A stretch of DNA of 64,000 bases, from assembly GCA_965201115.1 (NCBI GenBank), contig OZ241745.1, positions 1,488,001 through 1,552,000 on the forward strand, read 5' to 3'. Every line of letters starts with the position of its first letter. The stretch's first letter is position 1. The notes beneath the pieces are model-generated. The model had not been told where the DNA came from. It ran no database searches and saw nothing but the letters and a program-made list of their open reading frames with translations. Positions 8,271 through 17,518 of this stretch are shown in pieces. Source of the stretch: JANQOH01 sp965201115 (GTDB lineage: Bacteria > Pseudomonadota > Alphaproteobacteria > UBA7887). A program made the translations under genes and the position numbers.

Positions 8271-9338
8271 ATGGCAAAGCTGTCCGTTCGCTGTTTAACG
8301 ACGGCGGCTTTGTGCGTCGGCAGCGTTGCGTCGTTCGCCATGCTGTGCGTGTCGGTGGCCCACGTCGTTTTTCTGGTCCCGTTCTACGTGGAGCGGGAGG
8401 CGGAGGAACTGTCCCGGCGGCTGGATCGCATGATTGCAGCGGAAGCAGACGCGGAATGGGTCCACGCCCGGCTCGGGATGGCCCTTGCCAAGGATCCGCG
8501 GGACTGGAGCGACGTCGACCTGATACTGGAGATAGCCGACGACGTTGGCGTCGCGCTCGACCCGGATCTCGCGGTGCAAGTGGAACAGGTGCGGGAGAAA
8601 GATCATACGATCTGGCGGCGGGCCTTACGCTGCGGAACATGCATCGTGGACATCGGCCGTTGTCCGGATTTCGGTACGCTGGTCTTTTGCCGGATGGGCA
8701 TGGAACTCGCCCCTGTCGTCGGCGATGCGTCTGTTCTTCTGCGCAATGCAAACGCGTGGCGGAAGAACGAACCGGTCGACGAACTCGAAACCGGTCTTGC
8801 CATTTTCGGGCTTGCGTCCACCGCCACGGCGATCGCTCCGGTCAAAATCGGCGCGACCGCCACACGGGTCGCGCTGCGCGCCCGGCTCCTGAAGCCGCCT
8901 CTTGTCGAGGCGTTGACGCAGCAAGCGAGGGCTCTTGCGCCGCGGTGGGACAAACTCGGAGAATTTGTCGCGGGTCGCGCTGCGCTCCGGGAAATCGTGG
9001 ATTCGCGGGCGTTGGCAAGATTTCGCGACACCATCGCGGATTTGGGCCGGCTCCGCCGCGCGGCGGGTTCGAACATCGATGCGTTGCGCCTCCTCCGCGT
9101 CGCGGACAAGCCGGGCGACGCCGCCGAGTTGGCGAGAGTCGCCGAGAAGGCGGGGCTGGCGCGGACCGTCAAGGCAGTGAGGGCGCTCCCGAAATATCGC
9201 GTCTTGCGCGCGTCGATGCGGATGAGCGACTACGCCATCCAGATGATCCCGTGGGCAGTCGCGCTGGCCGCGCTGTTGACGTATATGGCGGCTTCGGGTC
9301 TATTATGGAGCGTCTTGCGCGGCAAGGCGCGATGCTGA
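8271..9338 (+). CDS. unrecognised membrane protein with terminal transmembrane helices
   Basis: This 355-residue protein has a hydrophobic segment at about residues 9-33 (ALCVGSVASFAMLCVSVAHV) and another at about 327-348 (IPWAVALAALLTYMAASG). Between them lies a soluble, Arg/Ala-rich helical region with a Cys-rich patch (RCGTCIVDIGRC). Start at ATG 8271 is chosen because the hydrophobic N-terminus follows at once; the frame is open further upstream but not plausibly coding. It ends 58 bp before the ankyrin gene, and the two may work together. No family recognised. Confidence 0.6.
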   Translation: MAKLSVRCLTTAALCVGSVASFAMLCVSVAHVVFLVPFYVEREAEELSRRLDRMIAAEADAEWVHARLGMALAKDPRDWSDVDLILEIADDVGVALDPDLAVQVEQVREKDHTIWRRALRCGTCIVDIGRCPDFGTLVFCRMGMELAPVVGDASVLLRNANAWRKNEPVDELETGLAIFGLASTATAIAPVKIGATATRVALRARLLKPPLVEALTQQARALAPRWDKLGEFVAGRAALREIVDSRALARFRDTIADLGRLRRAAGSNIDALRLLRVADKPGDAAELARVAEKAGLARTVKAVRALPKYRVLRASMRMSDYAIQMIPWAVALAALLTYMAASGLLWSVLRGKARC

Positions 9339-9396
9339 CCGTTTACCCGGCGACCGCGCCGCCAATCGTCGTTCCGATTGTCGGGAAGGGCCCTCC

Positions 9397-11109
9397 ATGT
9401 CCAGCGCGATGGGCGTTTGTGCCGTAGCCGTATCGATCGCCGCCGCACTGGCCGCCGCCTCGGCGCGCGCGGCGGATTGCGCGAACTGGAACAGCCGGGA
9501 TTTTTTCGAGGTCGCGGCGGCGGACGACGTGTCGGCTTGTATCGCGCGCGGCGCCGATCCGAACGCGGTTGCGGACGACGGCGCGGCGCCGCTCCATACG
9601 GCGGCGGCGCACAATCCCGACCCTGCTGTCATCGCGACTCTGCTGAACGGCGGCGCCGACTTGACCGCGACTACCGACGAGGGCCATACGCCGCTTCACT
9701 GGGCGGCGGCGCGCAACGAAAATCCGGCGATTGTCGCGACGTTGCTGAACGCGGGCGCGGACCCTCGCGAAAGCGACGAAGACGGCGCTACGCCGCTGCA
9801 CTTGGCTGCGTCCTGCGGTTCGGCGGCGGTTGTCGCGGCGCTGATGAAGGGCGGCGCCGATCCGCACGCAACCGACGACGACAGCATGACCCCCCTTCAT
9901 CTGGCGGCCGCTTCCACCGCCTACGCCGCGGTTATCGCTGCGTTGCTGGACGCGGGCGCGGACCCGGATGCAACCGGCGAAGACGATTTGGCGCCCCTTC
10001 ATCTCGCGGCGGGGTTCAACCGCGCCCCAACCGTCGCTGCCGAGTTGCTGAAGCGCGGCGCCGACCCGAATGCGCGCGCCGGGGACGGCTACACGCCGTT
10101 GCTGACGGCCGTCGCACATGGGGCCGATCCCCCGGTCGTCGCGACGTTGCTGGAGGGCGGCGCCAACCCCAACGCGCAGACCGGGGATGGTTTCACGGCG
10201 CTGCACATCGCTTTCGCGCACGAACCGACGAGCCCGCCGGGCCGACTCGACGCGCGAAGAGACGGCGGCCCGTCGGAAGACAGTCTTCTCCCCGCCGCCG
10301 AATCCATCGCCGCCGGCCACCGCGAGCCGGGGGCAGACGATGAAGACGGGGCTGCGGCCGACTTCTTCGGACGGCTGTTCGGCCTCGGCGCCGACGATGC
10401 GCACGGAGACAAGGGCGCCGCGCCGCGGGTCGGGGCAGGGACGCCGAAGGACACTTCCGGAACCGTTGCGGCATTGCTGCTTGGCGGAGCCAACCCGAAC
10501 GCGCGCTCCGGGGACGGGGTTGCGCCGCTCCACACGGCGGCGTCGCGCAGCCGCGACCCTGCCGCGGTCGCCGCGTTGATCGAGGGCGGCGCCAATCCGG
10601 ATGCGCGCACCGACGAGGGGTTCGCGCCGCTTCACGCTGCGGCGCGCCGCGGCGATCCCGCCGTGGTCGCTGCATTGATCGAGGGCGGCGCCAATCCGGA
10701 CGCACGCACCGACGAAGGGATCGCGCCGCTTCATTTGGCGGCGAGATACAATCGAAACCCGGCGGTCGTCGCGGCGCTGCTCGCCGGCGGAGCCAGCCCG
10801 AACGTGCGCGACGAGGACGGGTTCACGCCTCTTCACACGGCCGCCCGCGGCCGCGGCCCGGCCATTCTGTCGGCGCTGTTGAAGGGCGGCGCAGACGCGA
10901 ACGCGCGCTCGGAGGAAGGCCTTGCGCCGCTTCATCTGGCGGCGAAAAGCAATGGAAAACCGGAATCTGTCCAAGTGCTGCTGGATGGCGGCGCGCGGCC
11001 GAACGCCCGGGACAGCGACGGCGAGTTTCCTTTCGACCGGATCCGTTCCAACGAAAGATTGCGATATACGGATATGTGGCGGCGGTTGAGCCGCGGCCGG
11101 TTCGATTAA
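9397..11109 (+). CDS. secreted ankyrin-repeat protein
   Basis: The 570-residue product starts with a signal peptide (hydrophobic residues 6-24, likely cleavage after ASARA). At least twelve ankyrin repeats follow, each with the xPLHxAA helix and a GGAxPNAR-type loop. Seven lie before about residue 280 and five after about 350. They are separated by an Asp/Gly/Ala-rich insert of about 65 residues (around ESIAAGHREPG to PRVGAGTPKD). Several repeats are nearly identical in DNA, for instance those starting near 10560 and 10660, suggesting recent duplication. Ankyrin proteins bind other proteins; a secreted one may act in the periplasm or on a host. Partner unknown. Confidence 0.88.
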   Translation: MSSAMGVCAVAVSIAAALAAASARAADCANWNSRDFFEVAAADDVSACIARGADPNAVADDGAAPLHTAAAHNPDPAVIATLLNGGADLTATTDEGHTPLHWAAARNENPAIVATLLNAGADPRESDEDGATPLHLAASCGSAAVVAALMKGGADPHATDDDSMTPLHLAAASTAYAAVIAALLDAGADPDATGEDDLAPLHLAAGFNRAPTVAAELLKRGADPNARAGDGYTPLLTAVAHGADPPVVATLLEGGANPNAQTGDGFTALHIAFAHEPTSPPGRLDARRDGGPSEDSLLPAAESIAAGHREPGADDEDGAAADFFGRLFGLGADDAHGDKGAAPRVGAGTPKDTSGTVAALLLGGANPNARSGDGVAPLHTAASRSRDPAAVAALIEGGANPDARTDEGFAPLHAAARRGDPAVVAALIEGGANPDARTDEGIAPLHLAARYNRNPAVVAALLAGGASPNVRDEDGFTPLHTAARGRGPAILSALLKGGADANARSEEGLAPLHLAAKSNGKPESVQVLLDGGARPNARDSDGEFPFDRIRSNERLRYTDMWRRLSRGRFD

Positions 11110-11177
11110 GTCGCTCCCGATACGCGGCGCGAAATCCCGGTGCGACGGGGCGGTCCGGCGCCCGCCAGGCAGAGGGC

Positions 11178-11720
11178 GTGGGCAAAGCCGCCCCGGCGGC
11201 TTCGGCGTGGGTTGTGCGGTTTGCGCCGCTGGTGCGGGCCGGGGGGCGGGTGCTCGATGTCGCCTGCGGCGGCGGACGGCATACGCGGCGGCTGCTCGAG
11301 GCCGGGTATGCGGTCACGGCGGTGGATCGCGATCTGTCGCGCCTGCGCGCGCCTCGCTCGCCGCGGCTCGAGGCGATAGAGGCCGATCTCGAGGCCGGCG
11401 CGGCGCCGTGGCGGCCCGCCGCGGGGCGTTTCGACGGCGCGGTCGTCGCGAACTACCTGCACCGGCCCCTGTTCGGGCCGCTATGCGCCGCGCTCGCGCC
11501 CGGCGGCGTGCTGATCTGGGAGACTTTCGCGGCGGGCAACGAGCGTTTCGGCCGTCCGCGCAACCCCGATTTCCTGCTGCGCCCGGGCGAGCTGCTCGAG
11601 GTCGCGCGCGGCGCCGGCCTGCGTGTGCTGGCCTACGAAGACCTGGAAACGCGCGCGCCCGCGCCGGCCTGCGTCCAGCGCATCGCCGCGCGCCGCGCGA
11701 TCAGTCCAGCGCCGGGATGA
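11178..11720 (+). CDS. class I SAM-dependent methyltransferase
   Basis: The core reads WVVRFAPLVRAGGRVLDVACGGGRHTRRLLEAGYAVTAVDRD, with the glycine-rich SAM loop VACGGG and an acidic residue ending the next strand (VDRD). APGGVLIWETFA and GNERFGRPRNPDFLLRPGEL come later. This matches a TehB-like clade found in alphaproteobacteria. I chose GTG 11178 (180 residues) because it fits the family's usual N-terminus. An ATG at 11076 would add 34 residues and overlap the ankyrin gene. Substrate unknown. Confidence 0.8.
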   Translation: MGKAAPAASAWVVRFAPLVRAGGRVLDVACGGGRHTRRLLEAGYAVTAVDRDLSRLRAPRSPRLEAIEADLEAGAAPWRPAAGRFDGAVVANYLHRPLFGPLCAALAPGGVLIWETFAAGNERFGRPRNPDFLLRPGELLEVARGAGLRVLAYEDLETRAPAPACVQRIAARRAISPAPG

Positions 11721-12525
11721 GTATGCCCCGCGGATCGACTTCTGTGCGCAGAACGGCGAGCAGGCGCGGGTCGGGCTCCGGAGTGAGCGGAACGCCGTCG
11801 AGCGGGCCGAGACCGAAGCCCGTGGCGGCCTGCAGTTCCGCCGCATCGACGCCGGGGTGGATCGAGCGCGCCTTCATGCGCCCCGCCTCCTTGTCGAAAT
11901 CGAAAACGCATTTCGGCGTGACGACCCATTCCGGCCCGCCGCTGTCGAGCCCGAGCGCGCGCCTGCCCGCCTGCCCGCCGGGATAGCCGACGCCGGAGAC
12001 GTAGTCCGCGCGCTCGGGGAAATTGCGCGCTTCGTGGCGCGGCATCATGATGTATTCGCGCCCGAACAGCGCCATGTGCTCAGGGTGCAGGATCGGCCCG
12101 ACGAGGCGCACGTCGGGCCGCGCCGGGTCGCCGATGCACACGCCGTTGAGGTTGCCTTGGGCATCGACCTGGACTCCGGAGGAAAAGCCGAAGCTCACAT
12201 CGCCGCGCTTGATAGCGAGCTGCCCCGGCCAATCGACGATTTGCGCCTCGCACGGCAGGTCGCGCAGGCGCTCGTCGAACTCGGAGTCGGGCAGTTCCTC
12301 GAGCCGGGACAGGTCGGGGTTCTGCGACCATCCGGCGAGCAGGACGGTCAGGTCCGGCGCATGCGTGCGTTGCGCCAGCGCCATCGCGGCGAGCGGTATT
12401 CCGGTTATGTAGATCGCCGCCGCGCGGCCCGTGGCGAGCCCCGTAAAGCCCACCTCGCCGTTGCGGAAGGTTCCGGCCAGCGCGATCGCCAGCCTTTCGT
12501 GCAGCGTGGCGCCCTGCGCGCTCAT
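11701..12525 (-). CDS. CoA-transferase family I, beta-type subunit
   Basis: This 274-residue protein resembles the beta subunits of family I CoA transferases (glutaconate CoA-transferase B, IpdB): EVGFTGLATGRAAAIYITG near the N-terminus, then YVSGVGYPGGQAGRRALGLDSGGPEWVVTPKCVFDF and the end AVLRTEVDPRGILIPALD. It overlaps the alpha subunit gene by 4 bp, so the pair is coupled and probably makes a hetero-oligomer. The gene converges on the methyltransferase gene with a 20-bp overlap. The acyl-CoA substrate cannot be read from sequence; steroid-ring hydrolases (IpdAB) share this fold. Confidence 0.8.
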   Translation of the reverse strand: MSAQGATLHERLAIALAGTFRNGEVGFTGLATGRAAAIYITGIPLAAMALAQRTHAPDLTVLLAGWSQNPDLSRLEELPDSEFDERLRDLPCEAQIVDWPGQLAIKRGDVSFGFSSGVQVDAQGNLNGVCIGDPARPDVRLVGPILHPEHMALFGREYIMMPRHEARNFPERADYVSGVGYPGGQAGRRALGLDSGGPEWVVTPKCVFDFDKEAGRMKARSIHPGVDAAELQAATGFGLGPLDGVPLTPEPDPRLLAVLRTEVDPRGILIPALD

Positions 12526-13421
12526 CGCAGCGGAACCGCGGTTTGCAGGCCGGCGAGACGCGCCATCCCGATTCCCTCCAGATAGGCTTGGTGATCCGCG
12601 GCGCCGAAAACCGTCTCCTCGAGCAGCGCCGCGAACGAATCTTCCGCCGCGCCGGCCGCCGCATAGGCGCGGAAGGCGCGGTCGTCGATCCGCGAAAACC
12701 CGAGCACCGGGCAGGGATGCGCGCCCCACGGCGCCTCCACGACGGCCCGAACGCGAAACGACGCGATCGCGGCTAGGTGCGGGTTGCGGCGGATCTCCGC
12801 GTTATCGACGATGCGCTCCGCGGTGACAATCACCGTGTCGCACGAGCGCGACAGCGTGATGTCGAGGCTTTGCGGCATCAGCCGGCGTTCCGGGTAGAGC
12901 GCATTGCCGTACGCGTCGGCGAGCGGCGCGTGAACGACCGCGACGTCGGCGTCGGCGGGCGGCACGGCCCAGAGCCGCCGCCCCGTGAGCGGGCAGTCGA
13001 AGGGTTTGATGTCAGGGTTGCGCGCCGCGATGTCGGTTCCGCCGAGAAAGCTCGCCTGTAGGAACGTCAGCCCCGCCTCGCTGGCGCGGAAGCGGTCCCA
13101 GCTCAGAAGCTCGGGGTAATCGACGACGGCGAGCGCGCCGCTCTCCGCGGCGCGGCGGAAATTGCGCGCCAGCCCGTATTTTTCCAGCCCGACATACGAG
13201 GTCTCGATGCGCGCGAGACAGCCGGCGCCGGCCAGCATGTCGGCGTCGTTGCCGTGGACGACGCCGACCAGCGTCAGGCCGCGCCTGCGCTGGCGAATCA
13301 GCTCCCGCACAAAGGCCATCGGGTGCTGATAGACCGCGAAGCCGCCGAGCGCGAGGCGCGCGCCGTCGGGAACCAGCGCCGCCGCCTCGCGCATCGACAC
13401 GATCTTGCTTGTCCGCGTCAT
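12522..13421 (-). CDS. CoA-transferase family I, alpha-type subunit
   Basis: This 299-residue protein begins with MTRTSKIVSMREAAALVPDG and the family motif LGGFAVYQHPMAFVRELIRQ. A glycine-rich strand-turn (LTLVGVVHGNDADMLAGAG) and HAPLADAYGNALYP, typical of GctA/IpdA-like subunits, follow. ATG 13421 is preceded by GGAGGGAGAG, a strong ribosome-binding site; a start 12 codons upstream lacks one. It overlaps the beta subunit gene by ATGA. It lies 87 bp downstream of the peptide-transporter ATPase gene, which suggests uptake and acyl-CoA metabolism may be linked. Confidence 0.82.
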   Translation of the reverse strand: MTRTSKIVSMREAAALVPDGARLALGGFAVYQHPMAFVRELIRQRRRGLTLVGVVHGNDADMLAGAGCLARIETSYVGLEKYGLARNFRRAAESGALAVVDYPELLSWDRFRASEAGLTFLQASFLGGTDIAARNPDIKPFDCPLTGRRLWAVPPADADVAVVHAPLADAYGNALYPERRLMPQSLDITLSRSCDTVIVTAERIVDNAEIRRNPHLAAIASFRVRAVVEAPWGAHPCPVLGFSRIDDRAFRAYAAAGAAEDSFAALLEETVFGAADHQAYLEGIGMARLAGLQTAVPLR

Positions 13422-13508
13422 AAGGCCTCTCTCCCTCCGGCGCGCCGCGCGCACCATACCGGCTTCGCGCGCTCCCGCGCCAGCGCCGCCCGGGCGCGGT
13501 CCGGCGAG

Positions 13509-14495
13509 TTACGCCGCGCCGCCGTCGTGGAGGTGGCAGGCGGCCCAGTGGCCCGGCTCCACTTCGCGAAAGCGCGGCGATTCGACGCGGCAGCGCGCGC
13601 CGGCGCGCGGGCAGCGCGGGTGAAAATGGCAGCCGCGCGGCGGGGCGATGGGACTGGGCACGTCGCCCTCGAGTATCGTACGCCGCCGGCGCGCCCCCAC
13701 CCGCGGCGCCGGTATCGCCGACAGCAGCGCCTCGGCATATGGATGCGCCGGACGCTCGAACAGCGTCTTGCGGTCCGCCGTCTCGACGATGCGCCCGAGA
13801 TACATCACGGCGACGCGGTGGCTGATGTGCTCCACCACCGCCAGGTCGTGGGCGACGAACAGATACGAGAGTTTCAGCTCGTCCTGCAGGTCCATCAGCA
13901 GGTTGAGGATCTGCGCCTGGATCGAGACGTCGAGCGCCGAGACGGGCTCGTCGCCGACGATGAGTTCGGGCTCGAGCGCAAGCGCGCGGGCGATGCCGAT
14001 GCGCTGGCGCTGGCCGCCGGAAAATTCGTGCGGATAGGCGGTCATGCGCTCCGGCCCCAGCCCGACGCGGGCGAACAGCGCCGCCACGCGCTCGGCGCGC
14101 TCCGCGCGCCCCGCCGCGCGGTGGATTTTCAGCGGCTCGCCCACAATGTCGCCGGCCGACATGCGCGGGTTCAGCGAAGCGTAGGGGTCCTGATAGATCA
14201 TTTGCAGGCGCTTGCGGAACGGCATCATCGCGCGCGGCGCGAGCGCCGTAACCTCGGCGCCGCCGGCGAAAATACGGCCCGACGTGGGCTCCAGCAGTTT
14301 CAGCACGGTGCGCCCCGCGGTGGACTTGCCGCAGCCGCTTTCGCCCACAAGGCCCAGGGTTTCGCCGGCATGAACGCGGAACGATACCCCGTCGACGGCG
14401 CGCACCTGCTTGACGGCGCGCCCGAACAGGCCCTCGCGAACGGGAAAGTACTTGCGGAGGTCGCGCGCCTCCAGGACCGGCGCGGCGGCGGCCAT
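13509..14495 (-). CDS. oligopeptide/dipeptide ABC transporter ATP-binding protein (OppF/DppF type)
   Basis: This 328-residue nucleotide-binding subunit has Walker A GESGCGKST, signature SGGQRQR, Walker B LIVGDEPVSALD and H-loop FVAHDLAVVEHIS. The oligopeptide-specific C-terminal extension with CHFHPRCPRAGARC may carry an iron-sulfur cluster in this family. It powers import of peptides or related solutes at the inner membrane. It starts one base after the OppD stop codon. Permease genes, normally next to these ATPases, are missing from the window. Confidence 0.92.
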   Translation of the reverse strand: MAAAAPVLEARDLRKYFPVREGLFGRAVKQVRAVDGVSFRVHAGETLGLVGESGCGKSTAGRTVLKLLEPTSGRIFAGGAEVTALAPRAMMPFRKRLQMIYQDPYASLNPRMSAGDIVGEPLKIHRAAGRAERAERVAALFARVGLGPERMTAYPHEFSGGQRQRIGIARALALEPELIVGDEPVSALDVSIQAQILNLLMDLQDELKLSYLFVAHDLAVVEHISHRVAVMYLGRIVETADRKTLFERPAHPYAEALLSAIPAPRVGARRRRTILEGDVPSPIAPPRGCHFHPRCPRAGARCRVESPRFREVEPGHWAACHLHDGGAA

Positions 14496-15542
14496 CTACG
14501 CCGCCTCCGCGGTTTCGCCGGCGCGCCAGCAGGCCGCCCAATGGCCTTCCGCGCCGTGCGCCTCCAGCGGCGGGCGCTCGGCGCGGCAGCGGTCGTCGGC
14601 GAGCGCGCAGCGCGGCGCGAAGGCGCAGCCCGCCGGCATCCCGGCGAGCGACGGCACCATGCCGGGGATTTCGTTCAGCCGCGCCCCCGCCGCGCCGCGC
14701 GCCGCCTTGTCGATGTCGGGGATCGCGCCGAGCAGGCCGCGCGTATAGGGGTGCGCGGGCCGGTCGAACAGTTCCGCCACCGGCGCTTCCTCGACCTTGC
14801 GCCCGGCATACATGACCGCGACGCGGTCGGCGTTTTCCGCCACCACGCCCATGTCGTGCGTGATGAGTATCACCGCCGCGCCGGTGGTTTCCCGCAACTC
14901 GCGCATCAGCGCCAGGATTTGCGCCTGGATGGTGACGTCGAGCGCGGTGGTGGGCTCGTCGGCGATCAGCACGCGCGGGTTGCACGACAGCGCCATGGCT
15001 ATCATCGCGCGCTGGCGCATCCCGCCCGAAAGCTGGTGCGGATAGGCGTCCGCGCGCAGTTCGGGCTCGGGGATATGCACGCGGCGGAGCATCTCGACCG
15101 CGCCGTCGCGCGCTTCGCGCCGCCCCGCGCCGCGGTGCAGGCGAATCGCCTCGCCGATCTGCTTGCCGATGGTGAACAGCGGGTTGAGCGAGGTCATCGG
15201 CTCCTGGAAGATCATCGAGATATCGTTGCCGCGCACCGCCTCCATCTCCGTCTCCGACAGGCGAAGCAGATCGACGCCGGCGAATCGGACGGCGCCGCCG
15301 ACAATGCGCCCCGGCGGGTCGGGCACCAGGCGCAGCGCCGACAGCGCCGCGACGCTCTTGCCGCAACCGGATTCGCCCACGATGCCGAGCGTTTCCCCCC
15401 GGCCGACCGCATACGACACGCCGTCGACCGCGCGCACCGTACCTTCATGGGTGAAGAAGTGGGTTTGCAGATCCTCGATTTCGAGAATCGATTCGGCCGC
15501 CGCCGCCGGCGGCGCCTGTTCAAAGGCGCTGGATTGAGTCAC
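14496..15542 (-). CDS. oligopeptide/dipeptide ABC transporter ATP-binding protein (OppD/DppD type)
   Basis: This 348-residue protein has Walker A GESGCGKS, signature LSGGMRQRAMIA, Walker B LIADEPTTALD, H-loop ITHDMGVVAE and the extension GCAFAPRCALADDRC. Start GTG 15542 (VTQSSAFEQ) is chosen because GGA lies at about the right distance; the frame is open to 15635, but that would add 31 unlikely residues. It pairs with the following OppF-type gene. It is divergent from the binding-protein gene, with about 80 bp between starts, so both promoters must lie there. Confidence 0.92.
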   Translation of the reverse strand: MTQSSAFEQAPPAAAAESILEIEDLQTHFFTHEGTVRAVDGVSYAVGRGETLGIVGESGCGKSVAALSALRLVPDPPGRIVGGAVRFAGVDLLRLSETEMEAVRGNDISMIFQEPMTSLNPLFTIGKQIGEAIRLHRGAGRREARDGAVEMLRRVHIPEPELRADAYPHQLSGGMRQRAMIAMALSCNPRVLIADEPTTALDVTIQAQILALMRELRETTGAAVILITHDMGVVAENADRVAVMYAGRKVEEAPVAELFDRPAHPYTRGLLGAIPDIDKAARGAAGARLNEIPGMVPSLAGMPAGCAFAPRCALADDRCRAERPPLEAHGAEGHWAACWRAGETAEAA

Positions 15543-15622
15543 ACTGGAGTTCCGATGACCGTTCGACGCGGCGCCGGACAATATCGCCGGCGGCGCGGCC
15601 CGGCAAAGGGGAGGATACAACA

Positions 15623-17320
15623 ATGCCCGCGACAATACCGACGAGACCGCCCATGCTCACGCGGCGAGCGGCGCTTCAGGGCGCCGGCGCGCTGGCCGCC
15701 GCCGCCATGCTGCCGCCGCGGCGCCCGCGCGCCGAGGTGCCGCTGGAGTTCGACGGCAGGGACTTCACGCTCGCCGCGCCCGAGCCGGAGCCGAAATACG
15801 GCGGCGTGCTGCGCTACGGCATCACCATGCGCCCGCCGCATCTCGATTTCCACCAGTCGGGAACGGTGAACAACCTCGGCAGCCAAGGCTGCATGTACGA
15901 CAACCTGATTCGCCGCGACCCGCGCGACAGCGGCCAGTCCATCATCCCGGACCTCGCGCACAGCTGGGAAATCACCGACAACGGCACGGTCTATACGTTC
16001 TTCCTGCGCCGGGACGTGCTGTTTTCCGATGGAGCCGAACTCACCTCGGCCGACGTCAAGGCCACGTTCGACCGCATCGTCCGGCCGCCCGAAGGCATCC
16101 ACGTCCCGCGCAGCGCGCTGTTCGCCTCGGTGGAGGAGATTACCGCGCCGGACGACTACACGGTGCGCTTCCGCCTCGCCTCGCCGCGGCCCCCGGCGTT
16201 CATCATGTCGGCGATCGCCAGCGGCTGGAACGCCATCGTCCGCAAGAAAACGCTGGAAGACAACGACTACAACCTGCGCAAGACCCTCGACGTGCCGGGC
16301 ACCGGCCCCTACCGCAGCGTGCGCCGCATCGAGCAGGAACTCTGGGTCATGGAGAAAAACCCGGACTACTGGATGGAGGGCCTGCCGTATCTCGACGGCA
16401 TCGAGTTCTACCACGCGCTGCCGTTCTCGCCCGAGCTCGGCTCGTCGCTGCTCTCGGGCCGCACCGACTATGCGCGCCTCATCGACCCGGTGACGCGCAG
16501 CGTCATCCACGACGGGCGCTTCGACATCAGCGCCACCGACTACTACCAGAGCGTTATCCAGGCCGTATGGGTCAATGCGCGCCGCGCGCCGCTCGACGAC
16601 CCGCGCGTGCGCCGCGCGCTGCACCTCGTGCTCAACCGGCCCGTGCTCGTCAAGGTGGTGCGCGACGTGGCGCCGATGATGGTCGGCGGCTTCACATACC
16701 CGTTTTCGAGCGTGGCCACGCCGGCCGAAGAGCTGAAGCAGCGCCCGGGCTACGGCGACGACGCCACGGCGGCCATCGGCGAGGCGCGCGCCCTGCTCGC
16801 CGAGGCCGGCTACCCCGACGGCGAGGGCCTGCCGGAGCTCGACTTCCTGGTGCGCGAAATCGCCAGCTTCAAGCTCTGGTCGCAGGCGATCCAGGCGATG
16901 CTTTTCCAGGCGATCGGCGTGCGCTGCAACCTGCGCACCGTCGTCGAATCGGTGTGGTTCGACGACACGAACACGGGCAGTTTCGACCTGTCGATCGGCG
17001 CCATCGTCTCGACGCTCATCGACCCGTCGGACTACTTCAATACGTGGTACGCGCAGGACGGCCCGCAGAACTATTCGCAGTGGGAAGACGAAGCGTTCAC
17101 GACCCTGCTCGAAAGGATCGACAGCGAGGTCGACCCCGACGCCCGGCTGACCCTCATCCGCCAGGCCGAACGGATCATGGAGGCCAACCCGCCCCTGCTT
17201 CCCGTGGCGTGGGAAAAGATCATCGACGGCTGGTACAGCTACGTGAAGGGCCACAACCCCTACAACTATTTCGGTATCTACGACGTGGTGCGCATGGACA
17301 CGTTCTGGCTCGATCTTTGA
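15623..17320 (+). CDS. periplasmic solute-binding protein, SBP family 5 (peptide/nickel type)
   Basis: This 565-residue protein starts with a probable Tat signal: LTRRAALQGAGALAAAAML, a twin arginine followed by a hydrophobic stretch. The family 5 body follows, with the marker region GGVLRYGITMRPPHLDFHQSG, then YTFFLRRDVLFSDGAELTSADVKATFDRI and FYHALPFSPELG. Such proteins bind peptides, opines or other solutes for an ABC importer. The ATPase genes oppD/oppF-type lie divergently next door. A 13-bp hairpin follows 16 bp after the stop. Confidence 0.92.
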   Translation: MPATIPTRPPMLTRRAALQGAGALAAAAMLPPRRPRAEVPLEFDGRDFTLAAPEPEPKYGGVLRYGITMRPPHLDFHQSGTVNNLGSQGCMYDNLIRRDPRDSGQSIIPDLAHSWEITDNGTVYTFFLRRDVLFSDGAELTSADVKATFDRIVRPPEGIHVPRSALFASVEEITAPDDYTVRFRLASPRPPAFIMSAIASGWNAIVRKKTLEDNDYNLRKTLDVPGTGPYRSVRRIEQELWVMEKNPDYWMEGLPYLDGIEFYHALPFSPELGSSLLSGRTDYARLIDPVTRSVIHDGRFDISATDYYQSVIQAVWVNARRAPLDDPRVRRALHLVLNRPVLVKVVRDVAPMMVGGFTYPFSSVATPAEELKQRPGYGDDATAAIGEARALLAEAGYPDGEGLPELDFLVREIASFKLWSQAIQAMLFQAIGVRCNLRTVVESVWFDDTNTGSFDLSIGAIVSTLIDPSDYFNTWYAQDGPQNYSQWEDEAFTTLLERIDSEVDPDARLTLIRQAERIMEANPPLLPVAWEKIIDGWYSYVKGHNPYNYFGIYDVVRMDTFWLDL

Positions 17321-17336
17321 GCATCGCGGGCGACTC

Positions 17337-17365
17337 GGAACCGTCGGCGGGGCGCCGGCGGTTCC
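17337..17365 (+). terminator. hairpin after the binding-protein gene
   Basis: GGAACCGTCGGCG pairs with CGCCGGCGGTTCC around a GGG loop: 13 pairs, one of them G-T. It starts 16 bp after the stop codon. There is no T-run behind it, so it may stabilise the mRNA end or aid Rho-dependent termination rather than act as a classic intrinsic terminator. Confidence 0.45.
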
Positions 17366-17518
17366 GGGCGGGCGTCGATGTGCGGGCCGGCGCTACGGGG
17401 CTGGCGCGCGAATTATCGCGTGACTAGTATGCGGCCGCCGCCGCGCGGGTCGCAATTCGCCCGCGTAGCGGCGGTCGGTTTTCCGTAGCAGCCCCCCGCC
17501 CCGACAATCGGCCCCCGG

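Noticed and set aside
7689..8298. Candidate genes on either strand between the DUF1178 gene and the membrane protein
   Set aside because: Low-complexity products, no ribosome-binding site and no domain; both strands stay open only because of GC content.
13254..17254. Long frames opposite the OppD/OppF genes and opposite the binding-protein gene
   Set aside because: The genes on the other strand have full ABC and SBP motifs; the antisense products match no family.
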